A stretch of DNA of 64,000 bases from Butyrivibrio sp. Su6 (GTDB taxonomy: Bacteria; Bacillota; Clostridia; Lachnospirales; Lachnospiraceae): positions 110,567-174,566 of the forward strand of contig NZ_FNUR01000008.1 of the NCBI RefSeq assembly GCF_900108105.1. The letters run 5' to 3'. The position numbers and the translations under genes were made by a program. Below, one piece after another: positions 61,566-64,000 of this stretch. Under the pieces are notes generated by a model, which was given only the letters and a program-made list of their open reading frames with translations, ran no database searches and was not told the origin of the DNA. The number at the start of each line of letters is the position of its first letter. Within the stretch, counting starts at the first letter, position 1.

Positions 61566-63149
61566 TTGTTTAAGATAAAAAAAGCATTTAATTTAATAAT
61601 AGTTTTCTGTCTTTTATTGGCTGCAGTTTTAGTTTTGGGAACCAGCATAGTAACTACAATTTACTATGATTACGGTTATGAAAATGATTGGCCTCACTAT
61701 GGAAGAGAGAATATATTACTACTCCTGCTTTTATGTGCAGGAGTAGTTTTTGTGTTTATGGTTTTAAAAAAAAGTGGTGTGCTTAAGCACAATAGAGTAC
61801 CACTTTTGTTTGGACTTATTTTTTGTGCTGTATATTGTCTAATGCTGATTTTTTCAATAAGACCGCTACCGGTTAATGATTCCAAGACATTGGATGATAT
61901 TATTAATTCCTTTATGGCGGGAGATTATTCATCGCTGACAGATAAAGAAGGATATCTTTATATCTGGCCATTTCAGCTAGGATATGTTGCATTTGGACAG
62001 ATGATGTGCACTGCATTTGGAATTGGTAACTACATAGCCTGGGACTTGGTGCAGCTTTTATCTATTCTTATTACTGTTTATATTTTATACCAGATGACAT
62101 GGGAGTTTTTTTGTGATAGAGAAGTTTGCAGTATTATGGCTGTTTTTTCAACAGGGATGCTATTCTTTTATAATTATGTGACATATATCTATGGAGATAT
62201 TCTGAGCATGGCGCCCCAGACTATAGCTCTTTTCCTGGAAATTCTGTATATGAAGAGGAAAAAGGTGAGCTATGGGATTGGAGCAGGAGTGGCAATTGCT
62301 ATTGCAATTATGTTAAAGACTAACTGTGAGATTGCACTGATTGCGCTGGTAATGATGCTTATACTGAATCTGATACAGAAGAAAAATAATTCTGAAAGTG
62401 AGTATGCAGTTAATGTTAGTAATAAAGGCGCTAGAATTTGGAAGACTAGGGTAATCATGAGCCTTGCAATAATACTGGTTATGATTGCTTTGACTTTCGG
62501 CGTTAAAGGACTTGTTAATGCATATTACTGCAATGTTACAGGCCTTGATTCGATTCCAACTGGAAGTCCATCAGTTTCACACATAGCCATGGGGCTTCAG
62601 GAGAGTGAACTGGAAGATGGATGGTACAATGGCTATAACTATCATGTTTTCGCTGAGAATAACTATGAAACAGAAGCAACCAAGGCGGCAGCTATAGAGA
62701 ATATCAAAGAGACACTGGCTGATTTTGCAAACAGACCTTTACATGCAGGGAAGTTCTTCTTAAGGAAATTCCTGACTCAGTGGGCGGATTCAGTCTGCAT
62801 TTCAACTCATAACCTTGATCTGGTAAACAGGCACCATGACAATCCTACATGGCTTGCAGGCTTTCTGGTTTCAGGTTTTGGTTCCACTGTCATGCAGTGG
62901 GTTATGAATGTTTATATGACAATATGCTATCTTGGAGTTGTGATTTATTTAGTGAGCATATTGCGAAAAGGAAATGTATCAGATTCTGAAATGCTTGTAT
63001 TGCTCCTGATATTTGGTGGCATTGTCTTCCATGAGTTCTGGGAAGGATCATCAAGGTATGCAATGAGATATTATGTTTATTGGATTCCATTTGCGGCTTT
63101 TGGTATAAAGAGGCTATTAGGTTATATTGGGGATAAACTACAGAAGTAG
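61566..63149 (+). CDS. GT-C-like multi-pass membrane protein
   Basis: This 527-residue protein has about 12 helices and resembles bacterial GT39/GT-C-type proteins: IRPLPVNDSKTLDDIINSF in the first large outer loop, YLYIWPFQLGYVAFGQMM, IYGDILSMAPQTIALFLEI and a late FHEFWEGSSRYAMRYYVYW. It is likely to add sugars on the outside of the membrane. It starts at TTG 61566 after GAGGAA; the ATG 5 bases before reads into a stop after three codons. Confidence 0.7.
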   Translation: MFKIKKAFNLIIVFCLLLAAVLVLGTSIVTTIYYDYGYENDWPHYGRENILLLLLLCAGVVFVFMVLKKSGVLKHNRVPLLFGLIFCAVYCLMLIFSIRPLPVNDSKTLDDIINSFMAGDYSSLTDKEGYLYIWPFQLGYVAFGQMMCTAFGIGNYIAWDLVQLLSILITVYILYQMTWEFFCDREVCSIMAVFSTGMLFFYNYVTYIYGDILSMAPQTIALFLEILYMKRKKVSYGIGAGVAIAIAIMLKTNCEIALIALVMMLILNLIQKKNNSESEYAVNVSNKGARIWKTRVIMSLAIILVMIALTFGVKGLVNAYYCNVTGLDSIPTGSPSVSHIAMGLQESELEDGWYNGYNYHVFAENNYETEATKAAAIENIKETLADFANRPLHAGKFFLRKFLTQWADSVCISTHNLDLVNRHHDNPTWLAGFLVSGFGSTVMQWVMNVYMTICYLGVVIYLVSILRKGNVSDSEMLVLLLIFGGIVFHEFWEGSSRYAMRYYVYWIPFAAFGIKRLLGYIGDKLQK

Positions 63150-63159
63150 AGGTTGAGTT

Positions 63160-63696
63160 ATGGAAACAAAAACCAAAGGGAAAAAAGGATGGTTGGGTTT
63201 CTACCTAGTCGGAATTTTCCTATTAACAGTTTTGGCGTTTTATGCCTTAATTGGAGAGAATAGTTATATTGCAGTTCAGGATAATCTGGACCTGTTTATG
63301 GCGCAGTTTGCTATGTTGAGAAATGAGGGGATATTCTTTTCGCATGGAGTGGCAGCCCCATTTTTAGGTGGTGTTTCAAGGGATGCACTTCCAAGCGAGT
63401 TATCGTTATATACTGTTTTATTCATGATTTTTCCACCCTTTGTTGCATACGTTGCCGGATATATTCTTAAGGTTATAATTGCCGTTGTATCTTGCAGATT
63501 ACTGTTCTTGGATATGGTTGAGAATGATAAGGCCAATACCCATGTTCAAAATCTGGCAACATTAGTTGGTTTATTGTATGGAATACTTAACATGTTTCCT
63601 GCTTTTGGTATACCGTTTGCTTCGGTACCGCTGATTGTATATCTTCTGCGTAAAGTATATAGAAATGGACTAGGGGGACGGGGCAATGTCATTTAG
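63160..63696 (+). pseudogene. DUF6044-like membrane protein, cut by the insertion sequence
   Basis: The N-terminal about 170 residues match DUF6044-type multi-pass proteins: ENSYIAVQDNLDLFMAQFAM, SRDALPSELSLYTVLFMIFP and PFVAYVAGYILK. The reading frame runs into the insertion sequence at about 63673, adding a few foreign residues before a stop. Relatives are much longer (I recall over 500 residues), so the gene is broken unless the element leaves precisely. Confidence 0.75.
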
Positions 63697-63744
63697 TTAA
63701 GGAAATTCATATATACTTTCATATCAAAAACATTATTGCAAAAG

Positions 63745-63782
63745 AAAAAGTGATTCTACAAAGAACGTAAGAATCACTTTTT
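63745..63782 (+). terminator. Terminator in the insertion sequence leader
   Basis: Perfect 13-base arms AAAAAGTGATTCT and AGAATCACTTTTT with a 12-base loop. It would stop transcription entering from the broken gene. Confidence 0.75.
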
Positions 63783-63830
63783 TATTTGAAAATTTTTAAA
63801 TTAGGGCTTGACACAGGCCTCAAAAAGTGC

Positions 63831-63867
63831 GGCCGCCTTTGCTAAAGAAGCTTTAGCAAAGGCGGCC
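63831..63867. repeat. 17-bp-arm perfect palindrome in the insertion sequence leader
   Basis: GGCCGCCTTTGCTAAAG (63831-63847) and CTTTAGCAAAGGCGGCC (63851-63867) are separated by AAG. A TTGACA at 63808 lies before it without a -10 at normal distance. It is probably an mRNA hairpin that limits read-through. Confidence 0.85.
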
Positions 63868-63906
63868 CCTTAAATCAAAGGTATCCGACCACACATTGAT
63901 TTAAGG
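63868..63906 (+). promoter_or_regulatory. Hairpin sequestering the transposase ribosome binding site
   Basis: CCTTAAATCAA (63868-63878) pairs perfectly with TTGATTTAAGG (63896-63906). The right arm covers the AAGG of AAGGAGG (63903-63909), so transcripts starting upstream of the hairpin would hide the transposase start. Confidence 0.65.
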
Positions 63907-63914
63907 AGGCACTC

Positions 63915-64000
63915 ATGAAAGCATCATACATCAAAAAGAAGTTTTTTGAAACTATTGATTCTATTGTTGCGGATCCATCACCGTTTGTAAAAAGACCTGG
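63915..64000 (+). CDS. IS4-family transposase, N-terminal part (runs off window)
   Basis: Only 28 residues are visible: MKASYIKKKFFETIDSIVAD, then PSPFVKRPG. This N-terminus is like that of IS4/DDE_Tnp_1 transposases common in Firmicutes (MKASYLKQKFF style). AAGGAGG precedes the ATG by 5 bases. The catalytic DDE part is outside the window, so activity cannot be judged. Confidence 0.72.
   Translation, partial: MKASYIKKKFFETIDSIVADPSPFVKRP

Larger units (their letters stand above)
63673..64000 (+). mobile_element. IS4-like insertion sequence, left part
   Basis: The element starts near GGGGGACGGGGCAATGTCAT (about 63673), cutting the DUF6044-like gene. Hairpins follow, then a transposase start at 63915 that runs off the window. 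The exact left end needs the right end for proof. Confidence 0.75.

Noticed and set aside
63808..63836. Transposase promoter with TTGACA at 63808
   Set aside because: At 17 bases spacing lies GGCCGC, not a -10 box; no convincing promoter could be set.

Overview
The window looks like a chromosomal segment of a low-GC Firmicute, most likely a Lachnospiraceae member of the Butyrivibrio/Pseudobutyrivibrio kind. The reasons are AT-rich DNA, strong AGGAGG-type ribosome binding sites with frequent TTG/GTG starts, a PPi-type phosphofructokinase, group II introns, and protein types (DUF6056, DUF6044, Wzz/PGT variants) typical of that family. The genus is an inference. No rRNA, tRNA or CRISPR array was seen. 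Nearly all genes are on the + strand.

Region 1 (1-7.4 kb) is an accessory, partly decayed stretch. It holds the 3' part of a group II intron with its maturase, an Fe-S/GNAT fusion gene, a PsiE-like membrane protein on the - strand, and the 5' part of a second group II intron placed just after a terminator hairpin, with a truncated reverse transcriptase. Next come a RelE/HigB-type toxin-antitoxin pair with a palindromic operator inside its promoter spacer, and a two-gene operon coding a SIR2-like protein and a DUF262 (ParB/GmrSD-N-like) protein. It ends with remnants of an AAA/PD-(D/E)XK gene and of a UDP-glucose dehydrogenase gene. The SIR2-like/DUF262 pair is the best candidate in the window for an undescribed system, probably anti-phage or anti-mobile-element defence.

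Region 2 (7.5-42 kb) is a large surface-polysaccharide locus. It opens with a 1372-residue O-antigen-polymerase-like protein fused to about fifteen 32-residue YD/RHS-like repeats. A uronic-acid-type GHMP kinase and nucleotidyltransferase follow, then two phosphoglycosyltransferases, GT2 and GT4 transferases, a Wzy and a Wzx. Precursor genes include a full set for UDP-ManNAc3NAcA (WbpA/B/E/D/I-like, split over 16 kb), an amidotransferase, a MaoC/LpxD-like pair suggesting an (R)-3-hydroxyacyl decoration, and three genes that together cover the whole GDP-D-glycero-alpha-D-manno-heptose pathway. By eye the 17.4-40 kb part is more AT-rich than its flanks, which suggests a horizontally acquired cassette. 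The cassette ends at a 190-bp duplicated 3' gene fragment.

Region 3 (42-63.7 kb) looks like the more stable backbone of the locus: a WbpM-like 4,6-dehydratase, a second SDR, a PPi-phosphofructokinase, a Wzz with a P-loop-less kinase-like tail, PseB-like and UDP-glucuronate-4-epimerase-like SDRs, a GT26 fused to a membrane module, a third phosphoglycosyltransferase, FdtA/FdtB for a 3-amino-3,6-dideoxyhexose, ManC, a polyprenyl-phosphate glycosyltransferase and several GT-C-like membrane proteins. The last of these is cut by an IS4-like insertion sequence that runs off the right edge and carries strong hairpins ahead of its transposase.

Together the genes describe a Wzx/Wzy-dependent exopolysaccharide or capsule. 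Sugars are activated in the cytoplasm, started on undecaprenyl phosphate by phosphoglycosyltransferases, extended, decorated (acyl, methyl, amide), flipped, polymerised and length-controlled. Extra side sugars are probably added outside the membrane by polyprenyl-phosphate-sugar/GT-C pairs.
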